Positions 41,257 to 52,806 of a stretch of 64,000 nucleotides of DNA are shown here, piece by piece (positions within the stretch are counted from its first letter, which is position 1; each line of letters opens with the position of its first letter). Source of the DNA: Salinivibrio kushneri (GTDB taxonomy: Bacteria; Pseudomonadota; Gammaproteobacteria; Enterobacterales; Vibrionaceae); the NCBI RefSeq assembly GCF_005280275.1, contig NZ_CP040021.1, positions 2,381,001 to 2,445,000 on the forward strand, given 5' to 3'. The notes below the pieces were generated by a model. The model did not search any database, was not told the DNA's origin, and was given only the letters and a program-made list of their open reading frames with translations. Made by a program: the position numbers and the translations under genes.

Positions 41257-41895
41257 CTATTTACTGTTTTGTTCATTATAGCTTTGACGTAACCGACTGG
41301 CATTGAGTTCCAACCATTGCAACGCAATGATTGAGGCGGCGTTTTCAATCTCGCCATCAACCACTTTTTGATAGGCGTGTTGGCGAGACAATCGATGCAC
41401 CAAAATGTCTTCGTTTTCACTGTCGAGGCCGTGTACGCCTTCAGCTTCCGAGGCATCAACAATCGCGACAAACACATCCAACTGTTCAGAGCAGCCACCA
41501 GAGCTGGATAGATAACGGGTAACACGCTCCATTTGATGCAGTAATAGCCCCGCTTCTTCTCTCGCTTCACGGTGGGCAACCTGCTCGGGGGATTGGTCTT
41601 TGTCTATCATCCCAGCCACAATTTCCAGTTGCCATGGTGTCGCGCCTGCTGCCATCGCCCCCACGCGGATTTGCTCAAGCATCACCACTTCATCACGGAC
41701 GGGATCATACGGCAAAACAGCCACCGCGTGGCCACGTTCAAACAACTCCCGCACCACAGAGCCACTCCAGCCGCCTTCAAACAAACGATGGCGAAACTGA
41801 TAGCGCTGAATGGAAAAGAAACCTTGATAAAGCGGCGAAATATCCTCGATCACAATATCGTCGCGATCGAATTGTCCGGGCGGATAGTCTGACAT
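41257..41895 (-). CDS. nudF: ADP-ribose pyrophosphatase (Nudix)
   Basis: The protein has 212 aa (E. coli NudF 209). It cleaves ADP-ribose to AMP and ribose 5-phosphate. The Nudix box is GMIDKDQSPEQVAHREAREE followed by AGLL (roughly residues 95-117), with all consensus G, E, REUXEEXGU positions. Start context: ATG 41895 with AGGAGCC upstream. First gene of the nudF-yqiB-cpdA-yqiA unit, divergent from tolC. Confidence 0.95.
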   Translation of the reverse strand: MSDYPPGQFDRDDIVIEDISPLYQGFFSIQRYQFRHRLFEGGWSGSVVRELFERGHAVAVLPYDPVRDEVVMLEQIRVGAMAAGATPWQLEIVAGMIDKDQSPEQVAHREAREEAGLLLHQMERVTRYLSSSGGCSEQLDVFVAIVDASEAEGVHGLDSENEDILVHRLSRQHAYQKVVDGEIENAASIIALQWLELNASRLRQSYNEQNSK

Positions 41896-42168
41896 GCGGG
41901 CTCCTTATCCTCGCTGACACGAGCTGACAAACTGAAGTGCTGAGTCACGCCTAGACCCGCTGGCCTGTGCCGATCGGCAACGCGCGTCTTTCTCGCACCC
42001 CACAAACTTAACTTTTTTGATAAAAGTTACAACTATTTTTCAGTCCCATTTGCAAATTGGATAGTTTACACTCAATGTCCTAACAAATTGTCAGTTTCAC
42101 GCAAGCATAATTGCGGTAAGCTAGTGGACGTTTATTTATCCAATCGCACAGATTCAGGGATTCCATCT

Positions 42169-43482
42169 ATGAAAAAATTGCTCCCTTTGGCGTTAAGCTT
42201 GGCACTCGGCAGCGTAAGCAGTGCAGCCCTTGCCGATGATCTCGCCCAAATTTATCAACAAGCGAAGCAAAGCGATCCCACTCTTAATCAAGCGGCCGCC
42301 GAGCGCGACGCAGCGTTTTCTGCCGTCGATGCGACCCGTGGCGCCTTGCTACCACAAATTGCATTAAATGCGGGATACGCCATTACCCGTAATGATACCG
42401 ATGACACTCGCGACAACGATGTCACCAGTGCCGATATCAGCTTAAGCCAACAGCTTTTCAAACGTGATAGCTGGGTCAACTTGGATATCAGCGAAATGCA
42501 GGCCCGCCAGCTAGATGCGACCTATGCTGCCCAGCAGCAAGGGTTAATGCTACGCGTGGCACAAGCCTATTTTGACGTGCTCCGCGCCATGGACAAGCTT
42601 GAGTTTATTCAGGCAGAAAAAGCGGCCGTGGGCCGTCAGCTTGAACAAACCAAGCAACGTTTTGAAGTGGGCCTTTCGGCGATTACCGATGTGCATGACG
42701 CTCAAGCGCAGTATGACGCTGTGCTCGCCGATGAAATCTTGGCCGAAAATGCGCTCACCAACAGCTATGAAGGCTTGCGTGAGATCACCGGCCAAGCCCC
42801 GAGAGACTTACGCGTACTGGACACTGAGCGCTTTAGTGCCAGTAACCCGCAGCAGCAACCGGCCGCACTGGTCAAAGTCGCCGAAGAGAAAAACCTCGAG
42901 TTGCTCGCCAACCGCATTGCCCGTGATACCGCCAAAGAGCAGATTAAGCTGGCCAAAACCGGCCACCTGCCCACGCTGACCTTCAGCGCACAATACGGGA
43001 TGACGGATAACGATAATCAGCACAGCGATGTCTATTCCTCTGATTACAACCAAGGCACTGCCAGCCTCGATTTTAGCTTGCCACTGTTCACTGGCGGCAG
43101 CACCTCGGCCAATGTGGAAAAGGCGCAGCATGAGTATGTGGCCGCGTCACAAAGCCTGGAAGCCAAATACCGCAGCACGGTAAAAGATGTGCGCGCCTTC
43201 TATAACGACATCAATGCCTCAATTGGTGCCCTGCGTGCCTATGAGCAAACCGTGGTTTCTGCGCGCTCTGCGTTAGAAGCGACAGAAGCCGGCTTTGAAG
43301 TGGGTACACGTACCATTGTCGATGTTTTGGATGCCACGCGTCGCCTTTACGATGCCAACCGTAACCTCTCCAATGCACGCTACGACTATATTCTCAGTCA
43401 TTTGCGCTTACACCAAGCGATGGGCACCTTGTCTGAGCAAGACTTGCTCGATATTAACCAAGGGCTGGTGAAACAAGATTGA
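42169..43482 (+). CDS. tolC: Outer-membrane efflux channel TolC
   Basis: The protein has 437 aa after choosing ATG 42169 (AGGGAT upstream); the frame is open upstream to 42088 but that extra piece is not signal-like. Signal peptide of about 22 residues ends ALA-DD. Two repeated halves carry the outer-membrane-factor motifs, e.g. AAFSAVDATRGALLPQI, LRVAQAYFDVLRA, FEVGLSAITDVHDAQAQYD and FEVGTRTIVDVLDATRRLYDA. It forms the trimeric exit duct for drug pumps and type I secretion. It is single, ended by a terminator, with hldE convergent. Confidence 0.97.
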   Translation: MKKLLPLALSLALGSVSSAALADDLAQIYQQAKQSDPTLNQAAAERDAAFSAVDATRGALLPQIALNAGYAITRNDTDDTRDNDVTSADISLSQQLFKRDSWVNLDISEMQARQLDATYAAQQQGLMLRVAQAYFDVLRAMDKLEFIQAEKAAVGRQLEQTKQRFEVGLSAITDVHDAQAQYDAVLADEILAENALTNSYEGLREITGQAPRDLRVLDTERFSASNPQQQPAALVKVAEEKNLELLANRIARDTAKEQIKLAKTGHLPTLTFSAQYGMTDNDNQHSDVYSSDYNQGTASLDFSLPLFTGGSTSANVEKAQHEYVAASQSLEAKYRSTVKDVRAFYNDINASIGALRAYEQTVVSARSALEATEAGFEVGTRTIVDVLDATRRLYDANRNLSNARYDYILSHLRLHQAMGTLSEQDLLDINQGLVKQD

Positions 43483-43507
43483 TTCACGCTTAAGGCTCTA
43501 GTATGCA

Positions 43508-43534
43508 AAAAGGTGCCGACGGGCACCTTTTTTA
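43508..43534. terminator. Bidirectional terminator between tolC and hldE
   Basis: The stem AAAGGTGCC / GGCACCTTT with loop GACG has T-runs on both sides when read from either strand. Confidence 0.9.
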
Positions 43535-43562
43535 TTGTCTTCAATTGATAGGGCAAGAGGCG

Positions 43563-44990
43563 CTATTGCCCACGCCGAATCGACTCAATGATTTCTGTGG
43601 TGGAGCAGCCATCTTCAAAGTTAAGCACCTTGACCTCTCCCCCATTGGCGAGCACCGCCTCGGCACCGGCAATCTCGTTGACCTGATAATCACCGCCTTT
43701 AACCAGCATATCGGGCAAGACTTCGCCAATCAGGCGCGCGGGGGTTTCTTCGCCAAAAGGAACGACCCAATCGACCGCGCCCAGTCCTGCTAGCACCGCC
43801 ATCCGTCGATCAGTTGGATTAACCGGGCGGCCAGGCCCTTTCAAAGCCTGTACCGATGCGTCGGTGTTCACCGCCACAATCAAGCGATCGCCCAGTTTGG
43901 CGGCCTCATTGAGGTACGCCACATGGCCTGCATGCAAAATATCAAAGCAGCCATTGGTCATCACCACTTTCTCACCTCGCCCTTGAGCGACATGCACCGC
44001 ATCAATCAGCTGCGCTTCGGTGGTGACGCCAAAACCAGACTCGTGCGATCCGTGTACCGCTTCGGTTAGCTCGATAGTGGAGAGGGTTGAAGTACCCAAC
44101 TTGCCCACCACCACACCGGCAGCGGCATTAGCCAGTGCACAGGCTTGCTCTATCGGTTTGCCCGCGGCCAAGGATGCTGCCAGTACCGATATCACGGTAT
44201 CGCCAGCCCCTGTGACGTCGTACACTTCTTTGGCAAGCGTTGGCAAGTTCAGCGGCGCGGCATCTGGGCGCAGCAATGTCATCCCATGTTCACTACGGGT
44301 GACCAACAAGGCACCAAGTTCGTACTGCTTAATCAGCGCCAAGCCTTTTTCTTCCAAGCTTTGATCGTCCGTCACTGTGCCTGCTACGGCTTCAAATTCA
44401 GTTAGGTTTGGCGTCAGCAGACTGGCGCCACGGTAGCGTTCAAAGTCCGTGCCTTTAGGATCCACTAAGGTGGTGACACCCGCTTGTTTGGCGGCCTGAA
44501 TCAATGTTTGTACCTCGGCCAGCGCGCCCTTGGCATAGTCCGATAAGATCATCGCCTGCGTCTTGGGCAGTGCCGCTTCGACTTTGGCCAGCATGGGTGC
44601 CACATCCACCCCCGCAAATCCCTCTTCAAAATCCAGACGAATCAACTGCTGGTTACGGCTCATGACTCGAAGCTTAGTAATGGTGGGATGCGAGTCCAGC
44701 GCCACAAAATCACAGTTAACATTTAACGAGTCGAGGGTTTGCGTGAGCGCGTCAGCCTGTTCATCCTTGCCCGTCAGACCAATCAGCTGAGTCTGTCCAC
44801 CCAAGGCTGCGATATTCATCGCCACGTTTGCCGCGCCACCAGGGCGTTCTTCCGTTTGATTGATTTTCACTACGGGGACAGGCGCTTCTGGGGAAATGCG
44901 TCCAGTCGGTCCATACCAATAGCGATCGAGCATTACATCGCCGACGACCAGAACATTGGATTGGCTGTAGTCAGGAAGGCTGAGTTTCAT
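43563..44990 (-). CDS. hldE: Bifunctional heptose 7-phosphate kinase / heptose 1-phosphate adenylyltransferase
   Basis: The protein has 475 aa (E. coli 477). The N-terminal half (about 1-318) is a PfkB-type kinase with [17 protein letters not shown] and [11 protein letters not shown]. The C-terminal half (about 343-475) is a nucleotidyltransferase with [16 protein letters not shown] and VNTDASV. It makes ADP-glycero-manno-heptose for the LPS inner core. It is on the opposite strand from the upstream lpxL-type gene. Confidence 0.97.
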   Translation of the reverse strand: MKLSLPDYSQSNVLVVGDVMLDRYWYGPTGRISPEAPVPVVKINQTEERPGGAANVAMNIAALGGQTQLIGLTGKDEQADALTQTLDSLNVNCDFVALDSHPTITKLRVMSRNQQLIRLDFEEGFAGVDVAPMLAKVEAALPKTQAMILSDYAKGALAEVQTLIQAAKQAGVTTLVDPKGTDFERYRGASLLTPNLTEFEAVAGTVTDDQSLEEKGLALIKQYELGALLVTRSEHGMTLLRPDAAPLNLPTLAKEVYDVTGAGDTVISVLAASLAAGKPIEQACALANAAAGVVVGKLGTSTLSTIELTEAVHGSHESGFGVTTEAQLIDAVHVAQGRGEKVVMTNGCFDILHAGHVAYLNEAAKLGDRLIVAVNTDASVQALKGPGRPVNPTDRRMAVLAGLGAVDWVVPFGEETPARLIGEVLPDMLVKGGDYQVNEIAGAEAVLANGGEVKVLNFEDGCSTTEIIESIRRGQ

Positions 44991-45185
44991 CTGGATCTCC
45001 GAATACTGTCGTTACCGAGCGATAGTAGCATAGCCGTAGGCTAAATGGGGCGCTCTCAGGCGTGTGCTGCGCACAATCTCAACACTCACTGCGCACACTC
45101 GCGCAGGACAGCGCCAAGAATTTACTCTACAATGGCGCGGGCCTTACGGCTCTTTCTGGTTTGGTTTTCATGAGTCATTAACGCT

Positions 45186-46115
45186 ATGAGCGATTTTTCA
45201 GCCCCCACTTTTCGCCTTGGGTTTCTTCACCCTCGCTATCTTCATACCTGGCTCGGCGTCGGGTTAATGTATCTGGCTAGCTGGCTGCCTTATCGCGTCC
45301 AATTCTATGTAGGCCGCGGCTTGGGTTACTTGATGCATACATTGATGAAACGACGCGTTAAAATTGCCGACCGTAACCTAGCGCTGTGCTTTCCAGAGAT
45401 GACGCCCGCTAACCGTGCTGCGATGGTGAAAGAAAACTTTGCCAACGCTGGCCTTGCCTTGTTCGAAACCGGCATGGCATGGTTTTGGCCCAAATGGCGG
45501 ATACAAAAGCATTTCACCATTGAAGGGCTAGATACTCTGCTTGAACTTGAGCAGCAAGGTAAGGGGGTGTTGTTGGTCGCAGTGCACTCTCTCAACCTTG
45601 AAATAGGTGGGCGTGGCCTCAGTGAACAAACACCCGGCGTGGGGGTGTATCGCCCCAATACCAACCCTGTGTATGACTGGTTTCAATTCCGTGGCCGGAT
45701 GAAGCGCAATATTGGGGTTGATCGCAAAGACGTCAAATCGATGATCCACTATCTCAAAGAAGGCCATCGTGTATGGTATGCACCCGATCATGATTATGGT
45801 CGCCGCCGCTCAACGTTTGCTCCGCTGTTTGCGGTCAAACACGCTTGTACCACCACAGGTACCAGTTTGTTGACCCATGCCGGTCACGCTACCGTGGTAC
45901 CGTTTTCTGTGGTAAGAGAGCGACGGCTTGGCCAATACCGCGTTAAAATCGACCCGCCGATAACGGATTTCCCTAAAGAAGCGCATGCCGCAGCCGTGAT
46001 CACTAACCAAGCGGTTGAACGTTTGATCCTGCGCGCCCCTGAGCAATACATGTGGTTGCATCGCCGTTTTAAAACTCGCCCAGAGGGTGAACCTTCCTTA
46101 TATGAGGGAATATAG
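45186..46115 (+). CDS. lpxL: Lipid A late acyltransferase (LpxL family)
   Basis: The protein has 309 aa. One N-terminal membrane helix spans about 20-40. The HX4E catalytic motif reads VAVHSLNLE (around residue 140); downstream VGVYRPNTNP and YAPDHDYGR are also typical. The family transfers a lauroyl or myristoyl chain to Kdo2-lipid IVA at the inner membrane. LpxL versus LpxM cannot be settled, but the N-terminal HPRYLHTWLGVG resembles LpxL/LpxP. Position next to hldE supports an LPS role. Confidence 0.9.
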   Translation: MSDFSAPTFRLGFLHPRYLHTWLGVGLMYLASWLPYRVQFYVGRGLGYLMHTLMKRRVKIADRNLALCFPEMTPANRAAMVKENFANAGLALFETGMAWFWPKWRIQKHFTIEGLDTLLELEQQGKGVLLVAVHSLNLEIGGRGLSEQTPGVGVYRPNTNPVYDWFQFRGRMKRNIGVDRKDVKSMIHYLKEGHRVWYAPDHDYGRRRSTFAPLFAVKHACTTTGTSLLTHAGHATVVPFSVVRERRLGQYRVKIDPPITDFPKEAHAAAVITNQAVERLILRAPEQYMWLHRRFKTRPEGEPSLYEGI

Positions 46116-46122
46116 CCCCATA

Positions 46123-46143
46123 CAGGCCGCCAATCGCGGCCTG
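46123..46143. other. Hairpin between convergent lpxL and glnE
   Basis: CAGGCCGC / GCGGCCTG with loop CAATC. No T-run on either side; may act as a barrier only. Confidence 0.45.
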
Positions 46144-46171
46144 ATGGTTGAGGCAAGGCGCGCTACTTCAC

Positions 46172-49018
46172 TTACCCATCAAACCACTGTTGCCAAGCTT
46201 GTTGCACGGCTTCGCGCTCATCGATAAAGGCATCAGCCTCCACCTTGCCACTCTCACCCGCCAAATGGCTGCGATGAAGCGCATTGCGCATCCGCGTATA
46301 GGCCGACTTTAACCCCGCCGCCTGCGCCAGTGGCATCACCTCCAGCTCTCCGGCTTGCTCAAAAATGCGCGCATTATCGCTGTAACGGGTTAACGCAGGT
46401 TGTGTGGCACTGTTGCCGAGTACCAGGTACTGGGCTAAGAACTCGATATCAGTGATCCCACCAGCGTCTTGTTTGATGGAGAAGGTCTCTTTTTGTCCTG
46501 TCGCTTTATGCTGACGCATTTTTTCTCGCATGCCACTGACTTGCTCTCGTAATGTCTGTGTGTCTCGCGGCGCAGCGAGAATATGATGGCGCACCTGGGT
46601 AAACGCCGACTCAAGCTGAGGATCACCATATATCATGCGCGCACGCACCAACGCTTGGTGCTCCCATGTCCAGGCTTCGTTTTGCTGGTAATCCGCGTAA
46701 GCGTCCAGTGTACTGACTAGCATTCCAGAGGTGCCAGAAGGGCGAAGGCGCGTGTCTATTTCATAGAGTACCCCAGAAGGTGTACGCGTAGAGAAAAGAT
46801 GGACGATGCGCTGGGCCAGACGCAGATAAAACTGCCGACCATCAATCACTTTGCGTCCGTCAGTCTCAACATCCGCGGGGCAATCATGGAGAAAAACCAC
46901 GTCGAGATCGGAATTATAACCCAGCTCCCATCCGCCTAACTTGCCGTAGCCAATCACCGCAAAACCACGTCCCTCTCGCTCGCCTAAGTGTGTCGGTTGG
47001 CCATATTTTTCCACCATTTGGTGCCAGGCCTGATTAACCACCGCCTCCACAATCGCTTCGGCCAAGTAAGTCAAATGATCACTGACGCGCATCACGGGCA
47101 GCACACCCGCGATATCCGCCGCGGCAATTTTTAATAACTGAACTTGCTTAAACTGACGCACCGCTTCCATTTGTTGCTCCATATCCTCAACCGGGATACG
47201 GGCAAGATAATCGCGTAATTCGCTACGATAGGCATCGGGCGCTAAAGGTTGATACAAATGGGTTAAATCGAGCAGCTCATCCAGTAGCAAAGGATAACGT
47301 GCTAACTTCTCTGCTACCATCGGGCTGGCCGTACAAAGCCGCAACAGCTGATCGATCGCCCCGGGGTGCTCATCCAACAGCTCTAAGTAGGTCGTCCGTG
47401 TCGAGATATTGAGTAACAGGTGGGTGATATGTGGCAACACCTGCTGCGGTTGCGGCAACGTCAGTAGCTTGCTTAACATCACCGGCATCAGACGGTTGAG
47501 CACCTCACGTCCTCGCGGCCCCACTGTGCGCTTAGCCAGCTCTTGTTTAAACGCCAATAACTGCTCAGCAATATTGGTGTCCGGTAGATCTAAGCCCGCT
47601 AAGATCAAGTGGGCGTTTTCTACATCGCGCGCCATCGCCCATAGATCATGATACTCAGTGTCGACATCCGTCTCTGTTTCTTGCTCATCTTCGCCAATCA
47701 AGCCGGAAAATACTTGATTAACCGCTTGCATATGCTGGGTGATATCGGCCTGTAAGCGCGTCCAGTCATTGACCCCCATGGCGTGACAAAGCCGCTCACG
47801 ATCAAGGTCGTTATCGGGCAGGGTCTGCGTTTGGTTGTCATCAATCGCTTGTAGGAGGTTTTCTACCCGGCGCAAATAGCAATACGCGGCCTTTAATTGG
47901 CTTACCTCAGCGGTGGGCAATAATTCCAGTTCCGCAATCGCATCTAAGGTGTCGAGTAAGCCGCGCTGGCGCAAACTGGGCTCTCGGCCGCCACGAATAA
48001 GCTGAAACGACTGAGCAATAAACTCAATCTCCCGAATGCCTCCTGCACCCAGCTTAATATTGTCGGTTAAGCCACGCCGGCGTACCTCTCGTTGGATTAA
48101 CTGTTTCATCCGCCGCAACGCTTGAATGGCACTAAAGTCGATATAACGACGGAAGACAAACGGGCGTAGCATCTGGCGTAAGGTTTGATAGCAGTCATAC
48201 TGCTCTTTACCCATCACGCGCGCTTTCACCATCGCATAGCGCTCCCAATCACGCCCTTGTTCTTGGTAGTAATCTTCGAGTGCGGAAAAGCTCATCACCA
48301 AAGGGCCACTATCGCCAAAGGGACGCAGGCGCATATCAACCCGATAACAAAAACCGCCCACCGTGGGTTGATCAAGTGCTTTGATCAAGCGCTGCCCTAG
48401 CCGAGTAAAGAATTGCGCATTGGCGATGCTTTTTCTCGCGCCCTGGGTTTCTCCCGCCTCAGGGTAGGTAAAGATCAGGTCGATATCTGAAGAGAAGTTA
48501 AGCTCGCCGCCACCGAGTTTGCCCATGCCCAAAATCAGCATCGGCTGCGGCTCACCCTCAGGGCTCATAGGGGTCCCCCAGTCGTGACAGGCGCGCTGAT
48601 AGAGCCATTGATAAGCCGATAAGATTTGCGCTTCCGCAAGGGCTGATAAGTGCTGTAAACCTTGCTCAACTGGCCATTGATTGTGGATCTCTTGCCACGC
48701 TATCCATACGAGTTCACGCTGGCGGTGCCGACGGAGTTGACGGTGAAACTCGCTCTCATCGATCACCGCGTCCAACATCTGACTCAGCTCAGCTTGATAT
48801 GTCCGCTCACGCGAGGCTTGCTGATGATGCTGATAGAGCCAGTCGAGAAGGCCAGAGGTTTGAGTTAATGCCTTGGCGACAAACTCGCTACACGCTAAGG
48901 CCTGCTCGAGTCGCTCACGCGCCGCGCCTTGCCATTGCGGCACGGCGTCAGGGGCAAATTCGTTTAATCGTGTCCAGTGCTGGTGCAAGCAAGCGGCAAG
49001 CGAGTCAGAGAGTACCAT
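46172..49018 (-). CDS. glnE: Glutamine synthetase adenylyltransferase / deadenylyltransferase
   Basis: The protein has 948 aa (E. coli 946). Two nucleotidyltransferase domains are clear: the N-terminal (deadenylylating) one has [18 protein letters not shown] with the acidic pair at about 178 and 180, the C-terminal (adenylylating) one has [18 protein letters not shown]. The enzyme adjusts glutamine synthetase activity in response to glutamine and PII. It is a single gene; the MCP gene upstream has its own terminator. Confidence 0.97.
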   Translation of the reverse strand: MVLSDSLAACLHQHWTRLNEFAPDAVPQWQGAARERLEQALACSEFVAKALTQTSGLLDWLYQHHQQASRERTYQAELSQMLDAVIDESEFHRQLRRHRQRELVWIAWQEIHNQWPVEQGLQHLSALAEAQILSAYQWLYQRACHDWGTPMSPEGEPQPMLILGMGKLGGGELNFSSDIDLIFTYPEAGETQGARKSIANAQFFTRLGQRLIKALDQPTVGGFCYRVDMRLRPFGDSGPLVMSFSALEDYYQEQGRDWERYAMVKARVMGKEQYDCYQTLRQMLRPFVFRRYIDFSAIQALRRMKQLIQREVRRRGLTDNIKLGAGGIREIEFIAQSFQLIRGGREPSLRQRGLLDTLDAIAELELLPTAEVSQLKAAYCYLRRVENLLQAIDDNQTQTLPDNDLDRERLCHAMGVNDWTRLQADITQHMQAVNQVFSGLIGEDEQETETDVDTEYHDLWAMARDVENAHLILAGLDLPDTNIAEQLLAFKQELAKRTVGPRGREVLNRLMPVMLSKLLTLPQPQQVLPHITHLLLNISTRTTYLELLDEHPGAIDQLLRLCTASPMVAEKLARYPLLLDELLDLTHLYQPLAPDAYRSELRDYLARIPVEDMEQQMEAVRQFKQVQLLKIAAADIAGVLPVMRVSDHLTYLAEAIVEAVVNQAWHQMVEKYGQPTHLGEREGRGFAVIGYGKLGGWELGYNSDLDVVFLHDCPADVETDGRKVIDGRQFYLRLAQRIVHLFSTRTPSGVLYEIDTRLRPSGTSGMLVSTLDAYADYQQNEAWTWEHQALVRARMIYGDPQLESAFTQVRHHILAAPRDTQTLREQVSGMREKMRQHKATGQKETFSIKQDAGGITDIEFLAQYLVLGNSATQPALTRYSDNARIFEQAGELEVMPLAQAAGLKSAYTRMRNALHRSHLAGESGKVEADAFIDEREAVQQAWQQWFDG

Positions 49019-49055
49019 GGGCAGTCCTTTTGCTATCGTCCTGTCTCGACACTAA

Positions 49056-49087
49056 CAAAAACGGCTCGCCGATGCAGCGAGCCGTTG
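49056..49087 (-). terminator. Terminator of the chemoreceptor gene
   Basis: On the minus strand AACGGCTCGC / GCGAGCCGTT (49086-49077 with 49069-49060), then TTTTTG. Confidence 0.85.
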
Positions 49088-49116
49088 TTGATTACGGGAT
49101 AAAACCTCAAACGTGG

Positions 49117-50718
49117 TTAGACTTTAAAGGCCTCAATTTTATCTTTAAGTGATTGCGCACTTTGTTCAACCATCTCTGCCGTTTCATGCAGTTCGCCCGC
49201 CACCGTCACCGATGCCTGGACCAAATCTTTAACGTTGGTGAGGTTTTGGTTCATCTCACCGGCCACTGACGCTTGTTGTTCTGCCGAGGAAGCGATTTGG
49301 AAGTTCATGTCATTGAGCGATTGGATTTGCGTGACGATTTGCTCAAGCTCTCCGCCAGCCTGGCTCACTGACTCGACGCCTGTCTTGGCCTCGGAAACAC
49401 TGCGATCCATCAAGCCCACCGCTTTTTGCGCACTTTGCTGCAACTGGGTGATCATGTCTTGAATTTCCACCGTGGCTTCTTGGGTGTGTTGCGCCAGCTT
49501 GCGTACTTCATCAGCCACCACCGCAAAACCACGCCCCGTATCACCGGCTCGTGCGGCTTCTATCGCGGCATTGAGTGCCAGAAGGTTGGTTTGCTCTGAA
49601 ATTCCTTGAATGGTGACCACGACAGTACCGATTTTCTCCACCTGGGCATCGACTTGCCCCACGACCTGAGATGACTCGCTGATGTCGTTGGACAGCTCAT
49701 TGATGGTTTGGATGGTACTGCTCACGTGCGCTTGGCCACTGTTAGCCTGTTGGCTAGAGGTTTCGGTCGCTTTGGCCGCCTCTCGCGTGTGCTCAGCGAC
49801 GGTTTGCACGGTTGCACTCATCTCACTCATCGCTGAGGCGAGCTGATCCATCTCAGAGAACTGCTCTTGCGATGACTCTTTGGTTTCCGACATGCTGATC
49901 GTCATAATCTCAGCCAGAGAAGAAAGATCATCCGACGCTTGGCGCTGCGCGTTAATCACATCCACCAATTGCTGACGCGATCTTTCCAGCTCACGGGCTA
50001 AATCACCGAACTCGTCTTGGCTATTCATTTCAATCGGCTCGCTCAAATCGCGATTCGCCAACGCACGAATCCTATCGGTCAAATAGTTGATTTGCCGTAG
50101 CATAATATTAGAACCGCCCAGCAAAATAACCATGAAACAGACAATCATCAGCGCGGTTTGCCACGCGACCTGAATCATATAATCTTGGTAATACGCCTGC
50201 GCCTCAGACGTCGGTTGTGATGCCACGAGCCACCAATCACTGCCGCCGACGGGCACGGCATAGCCATGACGGCCACCGTCATAAACGGTATAGCTAAACG
50301 CACCTGACTGATTGAGAAATAAGTCAGCGACATCGGTGCCAGTGCTTTCATCCGGCACGCGTAACGCGTCAAACTGGCGCATTGAAGGGTGAGACCAGAC
50401 TTGGCGAGTGGTGCCATTGACCAAATATAAATACGCCCCTTCGCTGAATTCGGCGTTCATGGTATCTACCGCCTCTCGCATCAAGCGTTCCCCATCCGGC
50501 TGATCGATGAGGGTGCCGGTCATGGCCGCACTCGATTGTGCAAGCTCTTGGGTCTGATTCAGAGTAAAATCAATCACGGACTGGCGAAACGTGTTCGCAT
50601 CCCACATCTGCTTACCGACCAGAATAATGGTACTAAAGACCATAAGAATCACGAGTTTTGGGATCAAGCGCAGATTGGTAACGGGTTTTTCCCACGCATA
50701 GAAGGTATGTTTAGCCAT
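49117..50718 (-). CDS. Methyl-accepting chemotaxis protein
   Basis: The protein has 533 aa. Membrane helix 1 is about 17-38 and helix 2 about 187-209. The periplasmic part between them (about 150 residues) looks like a single Cache-type sensor with [19 protein letters not shown] and [14 protein letters not shown]-like strands. HAMP follows (about 210-262), then a signalling domain with the hairpin tip [20 protein letters not shown]. No CheR/CheB tethering pentapeptide is at the C-terminus (ends KIEAFKV). The ligand is unknown. Single gene with its own terminator. Confidence 0.95.
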   Translation of the reverse strand: MAKHTFYAWEKPVTNLRLIPKLVILMVFSTIILVGKQMWDANTFRQSVIDFTLNQTQELAQSSAAMTGTLIDQPDGERLMREAVDTMNAEFSEGAYLYLVNGTTRQVWSHPSMRQFDALRVPDESTGTDVADLFLNQSGAFSYTVYDGGRHGYAVPVGGSDWWLVASQPTSEAQAYYQDYMIQVAWQTALMIVCFMVILLGGSNIMLRQINYLTDRIRALANRDLSEPIEMNSQDEFGDLARELERSRQQLVDVINAQRQASDDLSSLAEIMTISMSETKESSQEQFSEMDQLASAMSEMSATVQTVAEHTREAAKATETSSQQANSGQAHVSSTIQTINELSNDISESSQVVGQVDAQVEKIGTVVVTIQGISEQTNLLALNAAIEAARAGDTGRGFAVVADEVRKLAQHTQEATVEIQDMITQLQQSAQKAVGLMDRSVSEAKTGVESVSQAGGELEQIVTQIQSLNDMNFQIASSAEQQASVAGEMNQNLTNVKDLVQASVTVAGELHETAEMVEQSAQSLKDKIEAFKV

Positions 50719-51017
50719 AATCCTGAAAGCTCCATGTCCGTTATCAAGCCAACTGACTGCAAAACGGGCGGTTATTAATACTGAGTGATGTTATATCGGC
50801 AAACCTCATCCTCACTGAATCCTTGTTTACCGTATTTGTGAAATTTGCCCATAAACAATGCCCATAATGATAAGTTAATCAAATTATCATCATGCACCTT
50901 GCCTGTTTATAACGTAAAAAAGCGCCAAAAATATTGATCCCAAAGGCGGTTTTACCGGATCGACTCAGGCAGTGCGACTGGGTACTCAAGCAAGGTAACC
51001 GCATAAAGGCACGCATA
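50719..51017. other. Non-coding gap upstream of the chemoreceptor
   Basis: About 300 bases without a gene. It must hold the chemoreceptor promoter on the minus strand. No repeat or binding site that I can identify. Confidence 0.4.
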
Positions 51018-51045
51018 AAAAAAGCAACCTCCAGGTTGCTTTTTA
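51018..51045. terminator. Terminator of ygiF
   Basis: AAAGCAACCT / AGGTTGCTTT (51021-51030 with 51033-51042), T-run on the minus strand and a shorter one on the plus strand. Confidence 0.9.
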
Positions 51046-51059
51046 TCACTCTCGTTCGC

Positions 51060-52583
51060 TTACTCTTGCCAATACGGGGTGAGACGTAATCCTGTTTGAC
51101 GGCTTTGCGTCATGGCATGAAACAGTGACTCTTCTTTGCGGGCCAACCATTTCTCTGCCTGTTTTTTGTCCTCTTCATCGTCAATCTCGACCACGCGCTC
51201 ACGTACCGGTTCGAGCAAGCGTAGCGCCTCAATGCCTTGCAACATATCGAGCCAAGGCAGGCGGAAGGCTTTACGCCGACTTTTGTCATACAAAGAGGCC
51301 AAGCAGGTGCCTAGTAACAAATTGCGTTGCAAGCGAGGGTATTGGTCAAAGTAATCATGCCGCGTCAGTGGCTTCGTTTCATCAAACGCGTCAAGCAATT
51401 CATGCCAAGATTCAGGGAGCGCTTTATCGGCCAAACGTTGAATCGGTTGGGCAAGCTTATCCGCCGCTTTATCATCTAAAAACGGTTGCCAACCTTTCGA
51501 AAGGATCCAACGACTTAAATCGAGCAGTAAATTACAATACCGTGATGTATGTAGCAGCGAGACAATGTCCTCACGCTCAGGCAATCGTGCTTGTTCAGCC
51601 TTCAAACTTTTCACCAAGGTTTTTCGCGCATTTAATTTACGCAGATATTGGCCTTTGTCTTCACACAGCCGGGCATTGGTCCGCGCGTCATCGAGCCACG
51701 CCAGCTCACCTTCAAACCATTGCAGCTCTTGACGAAGTAGACTGCTTGCTCGGCGCGGCACCACACCGCCGAATAAGACAAACGCTTGTCGGATCAACAA
51801 GACGGCATAGCGAATTTCTTGCAACGCCTCGAGTGATTCGCGTTCAATATAAATCTGCTCATGATAGTGCCAGTGGCTCAGTGCGTGTTCGAGGATCCGA
51901 ATCAGGGCTTTTTCTTGGCTATCATCCGCGCCGAGTTTAACGATGGATAAGGCTTTCACCGGATCGCCCTGATAGCCTGTCGCTAAACGATAGCCACGCG
52001 CCGCCTTGCTCAAATTGCCGAGGCGCAGGCCGCCTTCATCCGCCAGACTGCGTGCCAGCGAGAACAAGGCATCGGTTTGCCCGGAAATCAGCTCCAGCTC
52101 CACCTCAGAAATCACGTCCTTATCGCCGGCTTCGGTAGAGACCTCGCCTTGATCGCTCGCCAATTCGATTTGGCTACCGTCATCCGTTGCTAGCAGCCAT
52201 TGCTGACGCACAAAATCGGTGGAAAACAACGGCTGGAGAGCTTGGCTGAGTGCATCAACATCCAGATCATCGGGCCATGCATCGACTGGGATCAAAGAAA
52301 GATCAGGTTCAGGCCCGTTAAGCTCGGCATTGTACTCTGGGCGCTGATGCAGCCCCGCCACGACCCGACCTGCCGTTTTGAGGGTTTGAATGTACACACC
52401 ATCAAAACGACGCACCCGCAAACCGATATCGTGTTTACGTAGGGTAAAATCTGGCGTATCGAAGTAGATGTTTCCCAGCTCACGCTGGCTTTGCTGTAGC
52501 TGTTTTATACTGACAATTTTATCGCGAATGCGATGAGAAAAGTCAGAAGAGACAAAAAATTTGAGCTCTATCTCAGTGTCCAT
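51060..52583 (-). CDS. ygiF: CYTH-CHAD inorganic triphosphatase
   Basis: The protein has 507 aa. The start at 52583 gives MDTEIELKFF, the CYTH beginning with the ExExK motif. The CYTH domain (about 1-200) shows LRVRRFDG and GRRVVAGLHQRPEY-like strands; the second half (about 215-500) is a helical CHAD domain with histidines and arginines, e.g. HYHEQIYIERESLEAL. E. coli YgiF hydrolyses inorganic triphosphate; CHAD domains bind polyphosphate. Located divergently from the DUF47-pit phosphate genes, 223 bp away. Confidence 0.94.
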   Translation of the reverse strand: MDTEIELKFFVSSDFSHRIRDKIVSIKQLQQSQRELGNIYFDTPDFTLRKHDIGLRVRRFDGVYIQTLKTAGRVVAGLHQRPEYNAELNGPEPDLSLIPVDAWPDDLDVDALSQALQPLFSTDFVRQQWLLATDDGSQIELASDQGEVSTEAGDKDVISEVELELISGQTDALFSLARSLADEGGLRLGNLSKAARGYRLATGYQGDPVKALSIVKLGADDSQEKALIRILEHALSHWHYHEQIYIERESLEALQEIRYAVLLIRQAFVLFGGVVPRRASSLLRQELQWFEGELAWLDDARTNARLCEDKGQYLRKLNARKTLVKSLKAEQARLPEREDIVSLLHTSRYCNLLLDLSRWILSKGWQPFLDDKAADKLAQPIQRLADKALPESWHELLDAFDETKPLTRHDYFDQYPRLQRNLLLGTCLASLYDKSRRKAFRLPWLDMLQGIEALRLLEPVRERVVEIDDEEDKKQAEKWLARKEESLFHAMTQSRQTGLRLTPYWQE

Positions 52584-52806
52584 ACGGGTACCTATCGCCA
52601 ATTGCCTGACAAGGATATGAACAATTGATCCTGTCGGCAAGCGCTATCACTACCAGGCTTGATCATGCGCACTGAGGCAGAGATCACAAAAGCTATTTCT
52701 TTAGCCTATGTTCTGCGCTACCATCGCCGCTCCGATATACCATCGTTGAACGTTTGGCCTCTCTTTTTTGCCCACTGGGCTCGAGGCAACCAGGTAGATT
52801 ACGGCT

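Noticed and set aside
51125-51940. 271-aa open frame on the plus strand
   Set aside because: Antisense to ygiF CHAD domain; no ribosome site or recognisable motif, and codon pattern mirrors ygiF.
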